A DNA stretch of 28,879 bases from a virus. Under the pieces are notes generated by a model. The model did no database searches, was not told the origin of the DNA, and saw only the letters and a list, made by a program, of their open reading frames with translations. Position 1 is the stretch's first letter, and each line of letters begins with the position of its first letter. Made by a program: the position numbers and the translations under genes. Shown one piece after another: positions 6,782 to 14,915 of this stretch. The stretch is taken from the IMG/VR virus record IMGVR_UViG_3300047994_000632, positions 1 to 28,879 of that record; one strand, given 5' to 3'.

Positions 6782-6810
6782 GCCGGTACTTAGCCTCGGC
6801 GTCGGTTTAC

Positions 6811-6816
6811 TAAATA
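6811..6816 (+). promoter_or_regulatory. TAAATA element upstream of terminase genes (site C)
   Basis: TAAATA sits 60 bp upstream of the small-terminase start. The next eight bases include the palindrome ACGCGCGT, and a perfect 8-bp inverted repeat GCAAGCGC/GCGCTTGC (6848-6855 and 6867-6874) ends 2 nt before the ATG, so the start region is structured. It probably begins the packaging transcript. The role is inferred from the repeated motif. Confidence 0.5.
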
Positions 6817-6876
6817 CGCGCGTCCCAATCACCCGCCCATCTCGAACGCAAGCGCGCCATCGAGAAGCGCTTGCCC

Positions 6877-7296
6877 ATGACGCACGTACAAACGTCGGCG
6901 ACCGAGCCCGACGAAACCGCCGTATCGCCCGAGGTTGACCGGTTCCTCCGAGCCGAGGCCGTTGTAGCGGCCATCAATCTCGCCGCCGCCGACGAGGGCC
7001 TGCCACCCATCCCCCGCGACTATGTCTTCAGAAAGCGTGACCGCGAGTCGGTCAGCGCGGCGTTCCATGCCGCGTTCGAGCTGATCGGCGGCGTGCCGGC
7101 GCTGATGCAGTGGGCGCAGCACAACCCGGACAAGTTCTTCCCGCTCTATCAGCGGTTCGCGCAGAGCGACACGCTGACGCCGACCGGGAACACCTTCGTC
7201 TTCAACAGCGCGATCCCGCCGAACCCGCTGGATCTGGTGAACGTCAAGGACGGGCAGGTCGTGCTTGAGGCCGACACCGGCGAGCTGCCCGAATGA
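6877..7296 (+). CDS. Putative terminase small subunit
   Basis: This encodes a 139-residue protein directly upstream of, and overlapping by 4 nt, the large terminase gene. The central segment reads Gly-Gly-Val-Pro-Ala-Leu-x-x-Trp-Ala...Asn-Pro-x-x-Phe...Tyr-x-x-Phe. This resembles the conserved core of many small terminases, where a 'GGVEALxxWA...FY' pattern is common. It would recognise the packaging site on phage DNA and regulate the large subunit. A TTG at 6871 is a possible alternative start, but the ATG at 6877 has a GAGA-type ribosome site at suitable distance. The assignment rests on position plus this motif, since small terminases diverge quickly. Confidence 0.65.
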   Translation: MTHVQTSATEPDETAVSPEVDRFLRAEAVVAAINLAAADEGLPPIPRDYVFRKRDRESVSAAFHAAFELIGGVPALMQWAQHNPDKFFPLYQRFAQSDTLTPTGNTFVFNSAIPPNPLDLVNVKDGQVVLEADTGELPE

Positions 7297-8708
7297 GGCG
7301 CGAGGTCCGGTTCTCATACAAGCCGCGCAAGCAGTTCATGCCGTTCCATGCGCGGCACCAGCGGTTCGCGCTGATCGTGGCGCACCGGCGCTGCGGCAAG
7401 ACCGTCGCGGTGGTCAATGACCTGGTCGTCCGCGCGCTGCGCACGCCGAAGCGCGACGCGTTCTACGCGTACGTCGCGCCGACTTACGGTCAGGCCAAGA
7501 ACATCGCCTGGACGTACGTCAAGGAGGCGGTGCGCGACCTGCCGCCCGGTCTGGTCAAGATCAGCGAATCGGAGACCTCGGTCCTGCTGCCGAACGGCGC
7601 CAAGATCCGGCTGTTCGGCGTGGACAACCCGGACGCGATGCGCGGCCTGCGCCTGGACGGCGCGGTGCTGGACGAATTCGGGGAGTTCGAGGGCCGGGCG
7701 TGGTCAGAGGTCATCCGGCCGGCGCTCGCCGACCGGCGCGGGTTTGCGATCTTCATTGGCACGCCGAAGGGGCCGGTGAACAAGTTCGCGCAGATGCGCG
7801 AGAAGGCGATGCGGCCGGACAGCGGCTGGTTCTACCTGGAGCTGAAGGCGTCGCAGACGGGCATCCTGCCGGCGTCCGAGCTGGAGGCGCTCCGTCAGGA
7901 GATGGACGAGAACGAGTACGCGCAGGAGCTGGAGTGCTCGTTTCAAGCGGCGGTGCGCGGCGCGTACTACGGGACGCACATGGCTGACCTGGAGCGGAAC
8001 GGCGCGATCTGCGACGTGCCGTACCTCGCCGATGAGCCCGTGACCATCGCGATGGACCTTGGCTTTGCCGACGCGCTGTCGATCTGGTTCTATCAGGTCG
8101 TCGATGGGCGCGTCCGGTTCTTCGACTACTTCGAGGCGACCGGCATGGACGCCGAGCAGACGCTTGATCTGCTGGAGCTGCGCCCGTACGCGTACGAGAC
8201 GATGTTCCTGCCGCACGACGCGAAGGCCAGGACCTTCCGCTCCAAGAAATCCGTGATCGACACGTTCATTGAGCGCTCGGCGCCAGCTCGGCTTGTTCCG
8301 AAGCTCGAAATCAAGGACGGCATCGACGCCGTCCGCAAGACGCTGCGCACGTACCCCGTGCTGTTCGACGCGACCCGGTGCGAGCGCGGCCTGAAGTGCC
8401 TGCGGAACTACCAGCGCAAGTGGGACAAGGACGGCGGCGTGTACTCGAACACCCCGATCCACGACCAGTGGAGCCACGGCGCCGACGCGTTCAGGTACGC
8501 CTGCACGGTGATCAACCAAGACACGTTGCAGCGCTCGAAGGAGCGCGGAATGCAGCGCCGCGCGCAGGTCCAGCGCGACCGGCAAGCGACCGGGTTCGGT
8601 TCACTAAATACCTCCGAACAAAACGAGGTGTGGACCCTAAACGACGCGTTCAAGCATCACGCGCGACAGAAGGCCGCCCGAGCTAGCTACGGGGACCCAG
8701 CGCTATGA
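7293..8708 (+). CDS. terL: Terminase large subunit (packaging ATPase/nuclease)
   Basis: This is a 471-residue DNA-packaging motor protein. The ATPase domain has a Walker A-type motif HRRCGKT (31-37), Walker B with Asp127-Glu128 in GAVLDEF, and coupling motif GTPKG (156-160). The RNase H-like nuclease domain has acidic residues Asp255 (AMDLGFAD), the HDA motif at 308-310 and Asp398 in HGADAF. The length and order of motifs are complete for the family. ATG overlaps the previous stop (ATGA), indicating translational coupling. It docks on the portal encoded next and cuts concatemeric DNA. A TAAATA element is embedded near its 3' end, so the portal can be transcribed separately. Confidence 0.95.
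   Translation: MRREVRFSYKPRKQFMPFHARHQRFALIVAHRRCGKTVAVVNDLVVRALRTPKRDAFYAYVAPTYGQAKNIAWTYVKEAVRDLPPGLVKISESETSVLLPNGAKIRLFGVDNPDAMRGLRLDGAVLDEFGEFEGRAWSEVIRPALADRRGFAIFIGTPKGPVNKFAQMREKAMRPDSGWFYLELKASQTGILPASELEALRQEMDENEYAQELECSFQAAVRGAYYGTHMADLERNGAICDVPYLADEPVTIAMDLGFADALSIWFYQVVDGRVRFFDYFEATGMDAEQTLDLLELRPYAYETMFLPHDAKARTFRSKKSVIDTFIERSAPARLVPKLEIKDGIDAVRKTLRTYPVLFDATRCERGLKCLRNYQRKWDKDGGVYSNTPIHDQWSHGADAFRYACTVINQDTLQRSKERGMQRRAQVQRDRQATGFGSLNTSEQNEVWTLNDAFKHHARQKAARASYGDPAL
8605..8628 (+). promoter_or_regulatory. TAAATA element plus hairpin inside terL (site D)
   Basis: TAAATA (8605-8610) lies in the 3' coding part of terL, 95 bp before the portal ATG, and is immediately followed by a short hairpin: CCTC and GAGG (8611-8628), extendable by one G-C pair with a bulged C. 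It has the same layout as the intergenic elements although it must also encode terminase residues, which suggests selection for the motif. Confidence 0.45.
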
Positions 8709-10810
8709 GCCATGTGTACGGCGATGAATTTGAGACGGGCGTGTCAGAGGACGCGTTCGAGCAAGACCCAGTGCTTGCAAAGTACCAGACCGAAGACGAG
8801 CAGGCGCACTGGCTCGACGAGCTGAAGGCGTCCCGGAAGGAGCGCGAGAAGTTCAACAAGGTCGCGACGGAGACGATCAAGCGGTACGGCGACGAGGGCA
8901 GTGCCGAGAACCCGGGCATGTCCAGGTACAACCTGTTCGCCTCGAACACCGACATGAAGCGCGCCGCGCTGTACGCGCAGACTCCGGTACCGACCGTGAA
9001 GCGCCGCTTTGATGACGCCGACGACGACGTGGCGCGTGTTGCTGGGTACCTCGTTGAGCGCTCCATCGCGTACGAGCTGGAATGCGGCGGCTTCGACGCG
9101 AAGTTCAAGCAGACGCTGTTCGACTGGAAGGTGCCGGGCATCGGGGTGAACTGGGTTCGCCTGGAGCAGACCGAATCCGAACCGACGACCGCGATCCAAC
9201 CGGCGCAGGACCCGCTGACGGGTCAGACCGTCATGCAGGAGGTGCCAGTCCCGCCGCAGGTAACGAACCAGTTCGCGGAAATCGACTACGTCGCGTGGAA
9301 CGACTTCTTCTGGTCGCCATGCACGGTGTGGACGATGTGCCGCTGGGTCGGCCGTCGCGTACCGATGAGCAAGCCGGCTATCGGTGATCGCTTCGGCCAC
9401 ACCGCTCCGCCCGATGTGCTGGCCGGCCTGAGCTTCACCAAGCCAACCGAGACGAACAAGACGGATCGACTGGCGAACCTGCTCCCGCAGAACCAGACTG
9501 AGGCAACCGTCGATGTCTTCGAGCTTTGGGACAAGGAGCGCAGGGTTACGTTCTGGATCGCTGAAGGCGCCGCCGTACCGCTCGATGTTCAAGGCGATGT
9601 CTGCGAGTTCGACGGCTTCTTCCCGACGCCGCTGCCGCCGCTCGGTCGCTTCGACACGTCGAACACGCTGCCGATCAGCGACTACAAGCTGGTGCAAAAC
9701 CAGTACCGTGAGCTGGACAGCCTGAACACCCGCGCAGCGAATCTGGCTCGCGCCCTGAAGCTGCGCTTCATGTACGACGCGGGGAACACGGACCTCGCCA
9801 CGCTGTTCACTGAGACGAACGAGCTGGAAGGGGTGCCCGTCAAGGACTGGTTGATGTTCGTGACCGAGAAGGGCGGTCTACAAGGCTCCGTTCAGTTCAC
9901 GCCGCTGAACGAAACCGTGCAGGCCTATCAAGGCATCCTTGCAGCCCGCGACTCGGTGAAGGCTCAGATCTTCGAGATTGAGGGCATCAGCGACATCATG
10001 CGCGCCGCCTCGATGCCGTACGAGTCGGCCAGCGCCGTCGCGTCGAAGGCGACGTTCGGCTCATCGCGTCTCTCGATGGATCAACGCGAGGTCGCCGATT
10101 ACATCGCACGCACGCTGCGCCTGAAGGCGCACCTGATCTGCAAGTTCTACCAGCCAGAGTTCATCTTGAAGCGCGCGGGCATCATCCCGCAGGCTGATCA
10201 GCAGTACGTCCCGGCAGCGATCCAGCTGCTGAAGGACGCGCAGTCGAACTACTTCCGCCTGGAGGTTTCGACCGACTCCATCGAGCTGCCGAACTGGAAC
10301 CAGAAGACCGCCGAGAAGGCGCAGGTCATTCAGGCGATCAGCGGGATGGCTTCACAACTCGGCCCGCTCGTGCACCAGATTCCGGAGCTTGTGCCGTTCC
10401 TGGCGCAGATGACGAAGTGGGGCGTCGCAGGCATGAAGGGAACGGCGGAGCTAGAAGGCTTCCTTGATCGCACCATCGACCAGATGGAACGTGCGCTGGC
10501 CGCGCAGCAGGGACAGCCGAAGCCGCCGTCGCCGGACGAGATGAAGGCCCAGCAGGCTCAGGCACAAACCCAAGCAGCGGCGCAGATCGCGCAAGAGAAG
10601 GCGCAGGCCCAAGTTCAAGTCGCTCAGATCCAAGCGCAGGCGAAGACCGAAGCTGCCGCGCTGCAGGCGCAGCTCGACAAGTACAAGGCCGACTCCGACA
10701 ACCAGCTTCGACAGATGGAGCTGGCGATCAAGGCCATGAATGCCAGGACCGCGCGCCTCGACGCCGTGCATGGAAACGCGCTGGATGTCGCCACGCTGGG
10801 AGTCGCCTGA
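8705..10810 (+). CDS. Portal protein
   Basis: A 701-residue portal (head-tail connector ring) is indicated by its position right after terL, its length close to P22-type portals (about 725), and its composition. The N-terminal 560 residues are mixed alpha/beta with many Tyr/Trp/Pro residues. The last 110 or so are a long Gln/Ala-rich helix, resembling the C-terminal coiled-coil barrel of podovirus portals. The start codon overlaps the terL stop (ATGA). Its dodecamer would form the DNA entry channel at one capsid vertex and bind the terminase. The end overlaps the next gene by one base (TGATG). Confidence 0.85.
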   Translation: MSHVYGDEFETGVSEDAFEQDPVLAKYQTEDEQAHWLDELKASRKEREKFNKVATETIKRYGDEGSAENPGMSRYNLFASNTDMKRAALYAQTPVPTVKRRFDDADDDVARVAGYLVERSIAYELECGGFDAKFKQTLFDWKVPGIGVNWVRLEQTESEPTTAIQPAQDPLTGQTVMQEVPVPPQVTNQFAEIDYVAWNDFFWSPCTVWTMCRWVGRRVPMSKPAIGDRFGHTAPPDVLAGLSFTKPTETNKTDRLANLLPQNQTEATVDVFELWDKERRVTFWIAEGAAVPLDVQGDVCEFDGFFPTPLPPLGRFDTSNTLPISDYKLVQNQYRELDSLNTRAANLARALKLRFMYDAGNTDLATLFTETNELEGVPVKDWLMFVTEKGGLQGSVQFTPLNETVQAYQGILAARDSVKAQIFEIEGISDIMRAASMPYESASAVASKATFGSSRLSMDQREVADYIARTLRLKAHLICKFYQPEFILKRAGIIPQADQQYVPAAIQLLKDAQSNYFRLEVSTDSIELPNWNQKTAEKAQVIQAISGMASQLGPLVHQIPELVPFLAQMTKWGVAGMKGTAELEGFLDRTIDQMERALAAQQGQPKPPSPDEMKAQQAQAQTQAAAQIAQEKAQAQVQVAQIQAQAKTEAAALQAQLDKYKADSDNQLRQMELAIKAMNARTARLDAVHGNALDVATLGVA

Positions 10811-11166
10811 TGCCGACGTACGTCGCCGAATGCGCGACCTGCGGCGAGCAGCAGGACTTCATCCGCAAGGTCGCCGATCGCGACGACACGCCGCTGCACT
10901 GCGGCACAGCGATGAACCGACTCGGCAGCTGGGCCGTCGCACCCCAGGTGGGCGCGATGAGCTGGACCGGCCATCAAGGCTTGATGGTGAACGGGAAATG
11001 GGCCGAGTCCGGCACGGACTACAAGCGAATCATGAAGCAGGACCGCTTGCTGTCTGGCAGTGAAGGCGCCCGTGAAGCGGAGATTCAGGCCAAGAACAAG
11101 GAGGAGCGGATCAGCAAGGTCCGCCGCCAAGCCGTCGCTGATGCGGTCCATCAGCACATGAAATAA
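10810..11166 (+). CDS. FmdB-like zinc-ribbon protein
   Basis: This encodes a 118-residue protein beginning with a short strand and CATC (Cys8, Cys11) followed by a His-Cys-Gly near residues 30-32. This is the layout of FmdB-type putative zinc ribbons, though the fourth ligand is not a clear CxxC. The C-terminal half is a charged helix rich in Lys, Arg, Glu and Ala. Small FmdB-like genes are frequent between portal and scaffold genes in podovirus-like phages; their function is not known. Translation is probably coupled to the portal gene. Confidence 0.65.
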   Translation: MPTYVAECATCGEQQDFIRKVADRDDTPLHCGTAMNRLGSWAVAPQVGAMSWTGHQGLMVNGKWAESGTDYKRIMKQDRLLSGSEGAREAEIQAKNKEERISKVRRQAVADAVHQHMK

Positions 11167-11177
11167 GGACGTACCGA

Positions 11178-12242
11178 ATGACAACCGACACCATTGCCGA
11201 TCAGGACTCCCTGACCACGGCGAATGTCGCTGATTCAGCAGTCACCCCTGACGCGCCAGCAGCGATCCCAGCCGACAGCGCGCCAGCCGATCCGAACACC
11301 GCACGCCGGCAGACCATTGCCGCCGCGTTTGATGCGCTCGGAGCAGAGGAGGGCGCCGAGCCGACCAAGGCTGCACTGCCGAAGGTCGAACCTGCTGCCG
11401 CACCGGCTCCGACCATCGATCCAATCACCGGGCGTGCCGTCGAGCCGATGAAGCCGCCCGCGTCGATGTCGGCCGCGCTTCGTGAGAAGTGGAGCACCGT
11501 CGATCCTCAGTTCCAGAAGTACTGGCTTGACCGTGAGCGCGATATGGCCACGAAGCTCACTGAGACCGCTGACGAGCGGAAGTTCGCCAAGGAGATGCGT
11601 GATGTGATCGCGCCGCACGAGGCGTCGCTGTCCTCGCTGGGCACCACGGCGGCGAAGCACGTCAGCGAACTGCTGGAGCTGTCGCGCGGCCTGCACGCCG
11701 GCACGCCGCAGCAGCGCGCGAAGATCATCGTGGACCTCACGAACCACTTCAAGCCAGATGCGAACACGATGGTCGCGCTGTTCAACGGCCAGGCCGTGCA
11801 GGTGCCACCAGTGCAGGCACCCCAACGCCAGCTGTCCGAGCAGGAGATTGCGGACAAGGTCATCGCGGAGCGCGAGCAAGCGCAGTTCGCGGAGGAAGCG
11901 AAGAACGTGCTTGCGCAGTTCCAGAGCGACCCTGCAAATGAGTTTCTCCCTGACGTACAGGAGCGGATGGCCAAGCTCATCTCGGCAGGTCTTGTGGAGG
12001 GGGACAGCATCATTGAGTCGTACAAGAACGCCTATGACATGGCGGTCGCGCAGGACAAGGGAATCCAAGAGGTGCTGAAGGCGAGGGCGCTCACGCCCCA
12101 GATTCAGCCGGCCCAGGCAGCACGTCAGGCACCGCGCTCCGTGAAGCCATCGCTCGGCACCGGTCGGGCGAACGCGCCAGCATCGAAGCCAATGTCATCG
12201 CGCGAGGCGGTGGCCGCAGCGTGGGAGCAGCTGAAGCCGTGA
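11178..12242 (+). CDS. Putative scaffolding protein
   Basis: This is a 354-residue, acidic, Ala/Gln-rich protein with a disordered Pro/Ala-rich N-terminus (about 1-95), a helical middle and a basic C-terminal tail ending in a short helix. This composition and its position between portal and major capsid protein fit an internal scaffold, whose basic C-terminus usually binds the coat protein. No protease motif is visible. An AAGGA that overlaps the previous stop lies 9 nt before the ATG, so it is in the same operon. Confidence 0.7.
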   Translation: MTTDTIADQDSLTTANVADSAVTPDAPAAIPADSAPADPNTARRQTIAAAFDALGAEEGAEPTKAALPKVEPAAAPAPTIDPITGRAVEPMKPPASMSAALREKWSTVDPQFQKYWLDRERDMATKLTETADERKFAKEMRDVIAPHEASLSSLGTTAAKHVSELLELSRGLHAGTPQQRAKIIVDLTNHFKPDANTMVALFNGQAVQVPPVQAPQRQLSEQEIADKVIAEREQAQFAEEAKNVLAQFQSDPANEFLPDVQERMAKLISAGLVEGDSIIESYKNAYDMAVAQDKGIQEVLKARALTPQIQPAQAARQAPRSVKPSLGTGRANAPASKPMSSREAVAAAWEQLKP

Positions 12243-12272
12243 GCGCCAGCGGCGACTTTCGGCGCTGCCCGC

Positions 12273-12308
12273 TAAATACGCCCGTATCAACACCATGCCG
12301 GGCGGGAG
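12273..12308 (+). promoter_or_regulatory. TAAATA element plus hairpin (site E, capsid operon)
   Basis: TAAATA (12273-12278) is followed immediately by stem CGCCCG (12279-12284), a 14-nt loop and CGGGCG (12299-12304). The ribosome site GGGAG (12304-12308) begins in the last stem base, and an upstream CCCGC (12268-12272) could also pair with GCGGG. It probably drives the small gene and the capsid genes. Confidence 0.5.
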
Positions 12309-12315
12309 TTTATTG

Positions 12316-12507
12316 ATGGTCTCACTGTTCACACGCATGGTGGCAGCAAGCGTTCAGGTACCAGCAATCGATCCACGGATCGAGGGGCATACCGATGTCG
12401 CAGCTGTAGTCGATCCAGCAGAAGAAGGACCAGCGGCGCCCGCTGATGGTTCAGTGAGTGTCGAAGACGCATCGGCCGCGCAGCCGACCAGCGACTCCAC
12501 GAGCTGA
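12316..12507 (+). CDS. Small hypothetical protein upstream of capsid gene
   Basis: This encodes a 63-residue protein with a short hydrophobic N-terminus and an acidic, Ala/Asp/Ser-rich C-terminus. I chose ATG at 12316 because GGGAG lies 7 nt upstream; the earlier in-frame ATG at 12295 sits inside the predicted hairpin loop with no ribosome site. It lies between scaffold and major capsid genes, 83 bp from the latter, and is transcribed with it. I recognise no family. Confidence 0.45.
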   Translation: MVSLFTRMVAASVQVPAIDPRIEGHTDVAAVVDPAEEGPAAPADGSVSVEDASAAQPTSDSTS

Positions 12508-12590
12508 GCCCCGCGCGGCGATGGCATCTTGAATCGAGGACAAGACTTCCAAGCAAAACCGTCCGCAAGTCATTGATGAAAGGGTAAGCG

Positions 12591-13562
12591 ATGAGCTTTC
12601 CGAATCTGACCGACCTTGCGGCAACCTCGATGGCTAACTACCAGTCTCAGCTTGCTGACAACGTCACCTCTCACAACGCGCTGCTTCTGGCGCTGAAGAA
12701 ATCCGGCCAAGTCCAGATCACCGGCGGCGACCCGATCTACGAGCAGTTCATGTTCGCGGAAAACGGGAACGGCGGCTCGTACTCGGGCTATGACCCGCTG
12801 CCGACTGGCGCGCAGGATGTCATCTCGGGCGCGCAGTTCTCGCTGGCGCAGTACGCCGTGCCAGTCACGTTCAACGGTCGCGAACAGCTGATCAACGCGG
12901 GCAAGCAGGAGGTCATCGACCTGATCGATGGTCGCATGCAGGTCGCGGAAGCGACGATGTCGAACCTGCTCAATCGTCACCTGTACCTCGACGGCACCGG
13001 AAACAACGGGAAGAACATCACTGGCCTCGCGGCTGCGGTGACGGCTTCGCCTTCCACCGGCGTTTATGGCGGCATTGACCGCTCCGTCGCCTCGAACGCG
13101 TTCTGGCGCAACAAGTACTGGGGCGCTACGGCCTCAGGCGGTGCCGTCGCGACGGCTGCGACGATTCAGACGCAGTGGAACAACTTCATCATCCAGCTGA
13201 CCCGTGGCACGGATCGGCCTGACATGGTGATCGCCGGCCCATCGGTGTTCGCGCTGTTCGAGTCGTCCCTACAAGCCATGCAGCACATCTACTCGGAAGA
13301 GGATGCGTCGGCTGGCTTCAAGACTGTGGCGTACCAAGGCATCAAGGTCACGTTTGACACGGCCGCGTCGGGTATCTCGACGAACTACGCGTACTTCCTG
13401 AACAGCAAGTACCTGAAGTTCCGCTCGCACAAGGACCGGAACTTCGTGCGTCTGGACACCAAGAACTCGTTCAACCAGGACGCGAGCGTGAACACGTTCG
13501 TGTGGGCGGGGAACCTGACTTGCGCAGGCGCTCAGTTCCAAGGTCTGTTCAACAACGTCTAA
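12591..13562 (+). CDS. Major capsid protein
   Basis: This is a 323-residue protein in the canonical position after the scaffold gene. The length and features fit an HK97-fold coat protein like that of epsilon15-type podoviruses: an N-terminal helix, a Gly/Tyr/Ser-rich extended-loop region (about 45-75), a central helix around 100-125 and a beta-rich peripheral domain. The phrase around residues 140-165 (Ile-Thr-Gly-Leu ... Gly-Gly-Ile-Asp-Arg) is typical of phage coat proteins. A GAAAGGG ribosome site precedes the ATG by 8 nt. It should assemble the icosahedral shell with the small protein encoded next. Confidence 0.8.
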   Translation: MSFPNLTDLAATSMANYQSQLADNVTSHNALLLALKKSGQVQITGGDPIYEQFMFAENGNGGSYSGYDPLPTGAQDVISGAQFSLAQYAVPVTFNGREQLINAGKQEVIDLIDGRMQVAEATMSNLLNRHLYLDGTGNNGKNITGLAAAVTASPSTGVYGGIDRSVASNAFWRNKYWGATASGGAVATAATIQTQWNNFIIQLTRGTDRPDMVIAGPSVFALFESSLQAMQHIYSEEDASAGFKTVAYQGIKVTFDTAASGISTNYAYFLNSKYLKFRSHKDRNFVRLDTKNSFNQDASVNTFVWAGNLTCAGAQFQGLFNNV

Positions 13563-13575
13563 GGAGGACTGAGAT

Positions 13576-13848
13576 ATGTCTATCGCAAACTTCGACGGCC
13601 TCGCTGGCGTCACGAACGACGCGCCGAGCACGGCGCTGCAGTTCCCGCTTGGGATGGTCACGGTGATGGGGAACACCTCGTACACGTACGCTCAAGCCAC
13701 GGCCGGCGCTATCGCGGCAGCCGGCACGGTCGCCCTGACGGGCGGCTTTGGCACGACGGCTGGTTCCACGTACACGCATGACGTGCCGGCACCGGGTGTG
13801 CCTGCAAGCTCGTACTTCTGGGCGAAGAAGGTCGCGTCGCCGTTCTAA
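13576..13848 (+). CDS. Putative capsid decoration/stabilising protein
   Basis: This is a 90-residue protein rich in Gly, Ala, Thr and Val, with no charged clusters and a predicted all-beta character. A near-perfect AAGGAGG that overlaps the capsid gene stop lies 8 nt before the ATG, implying very high translation, as expected for a stoichiometric head component. Epsilon15-like phages encode a small capsid 'staple' protein near the coat gene; a similar role here is inference. A strong terminator follows 20 bp later. Confidence 0.6.
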   Translation: MSIANFDGLAGVTNDAPSTALQFPLGMVTVMGNTSYTYAQATAGAIAAAGTVALTGGFGTTAGSTYTHDVPAPGVPASSYFWAKKVASPF

Positions 13849-13868
13849 GACGGCACCGCACCATGAAG

Positions 13869-13898
13869 AAGGGCTGCCTTGGCAGCCCTTTCATTTTT
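13869..13898 (+). terminator. Rho-independent terminator after capsid operon
   Basis: AAGGGCTGCC and GGCAGCCCTT (13869-13878 and 13881-13890) form a 10-bp inverted repeat with a minimal loop, followed by TTTCATTTTT-type T-rich sequence. It ends the plus-strand capsid transcript and lies between convergent genes, so it may also weakly stop minus-strand transcription from the 13915-14751 gene. Confidence 0.85.
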
Positions 13899-13914
13899 GC
13901 GCGGCCAAGGACGA

Positions 13915-14751
13915 CTACTTCTTCCGAGGCACGAGATGCTTGGCGAAATAGATCCGGAAATCGACGGGCTCAGCGTCTCGCTTGAGAAGCTCCCATAGTT
14001 CATCTGTCACTGCTGCGTAAGTGTCATTTCCATAGCCTCCGATGTACACGTCCTCGTCCTCATCTGCCTCTCTCAGAGGATCCCAAAATATGATCCCAAC
14101 AAAGTCAAACCGAAGGACAGTGCTGAGTAACGCGACCTTATGGGCTACCGGAAGATCGTTGCTCAATGAAATCGTCCATCTATCTGGAGGGCGCTCCGGC
14201 GAGCCAAAGACGGTGGTCAAAGGGATCTTGGCACTCCGTAGCGCCTCGCGAATCTCTGTGAATCGTGGATGCGCCTCGTTAAGAGCTACGGGCCAGCGAC
14301 TCCAGTCCAACGGTTCCGAGTTTGAGGGCGTGGAATCGACGGCCTGTTCGACGTCCGCATGATGGCTGATCCTGAGGATTGAGCGTTCCAGAGCCTCAAT
14401 CTTGGCTTCCTGTGCGGTGGTTTTTTCAACCCTCACCACGGACGCGCTCTTCTTCGTCAAATACTCAGAGTAGTACGTATCCTCTTGCAGCTCAGCCCTG
14501 AACCGCGTCTGGAGTATGAACAGCGCCGCCAAGAATAATGGCACGTTCACGATTGAAGCAATGATCAGTGCTCCGCGCTCCCAGCCGCCGTCCCCGAGTC
14601 GGGAAGCCGCAACCAGGAAGCTAGCGTTTGTCAGTACCAAGCCAACCAGCCAGGCGGCAAGAAGCTGTATCGGCTTTGTGACCTTGTGCGGTTCGATTTT
14701 TTGTTCTGTCATCGCTGGCGTTGAGAGTGGCGCGCCGCCACATGTTGCCAT
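13915..14751 (-). CDS. Two-TM membrane protein with cytoplasmic domain (cargo)
   Basis: This is a 278-residue protein with two adjacent transmembrane helices (about 28-50 and 60-80), then a short coiled coil (about 110-130) and a soluble alpha/beta C-terminal domain (about 160-278) that I do not recognise. The ATG at 14751 has a weak AAGAG 4 nt upstream; a second in-frame ATG at residue 14 is possible. It is the only minus-strand gene inside the late cluster, lies just behind a terminator, and is visibly less GC-rich than its neighbours, so it is a moron-type insertion. Small 2TM-plus-sensor proteins act as membrane effectors in several anti-phage systems and in superinfection exclusion; such a role here is only inferred. 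Confidence 0.65.
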   Translation of the reverse strand: MATCGGAPLSTPAMTEQKIEPHKVTKPIQLLAAWLVGLVLTNASFLVAASRLGDGGWERGALIIASIVNVPLFLAALFILQTRFRAELQEDTYYSEYLTKKSASVVRVEKTTAQEAKIEALERSILRISHHADVEQAVDSTPSNSEPLDWSRWPVALNEAHPRFTEIREALRSAKIPLTTVFGSPERPPDRWTISLSNDLPVAHKVALLSTVLRFDFVGIIFWDPLREADEDEDVYIGGYGNDTYAAVTDELWELLKRDAEPVDFRIYFAKHLVPRKK

Positions 14752-14840
14752 CTAACTCTTGGTGTCAGACGTTTGCACTTGCGAAGTGATGCGAGCTGTC
14801 GAGGAATTGCGACGTTCTCCGTACGGGGCGTTCCAATTGC

Positions 14841-14873
14841 TAAATATCCAGCAGCACCGTCGCTGTGTTTGGA
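14841..14873 (+). promoter_or_regulatory. TAAATA element plus hairpin (site F)
   Basis: TAAATA (14841-14846) is followed at once by TCCA-GCAGC, a 6-nt loop, GCTGT and then TGGA (14847-14873), which pair with one G-U and a small internal loop. It lies 70 bp before the gene at 14916 and restarts late transcription after the cargo gene. Confidence 0.45.
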
Positions 14874-14915
14874 GCCCCGCAATGACAAGCGGCCGGCCCA
14901 CCAAGAGGATGAGCT

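Noticed and set aside
7704-8585. Long open frame on the minus strand opposite the large terminase
   Set aside because: It mirrors codon bias of a well-supported plus-strand gene in GC-rich DNA, has an Arg/Leu/Val-rich improbable protein and no ribosome site.
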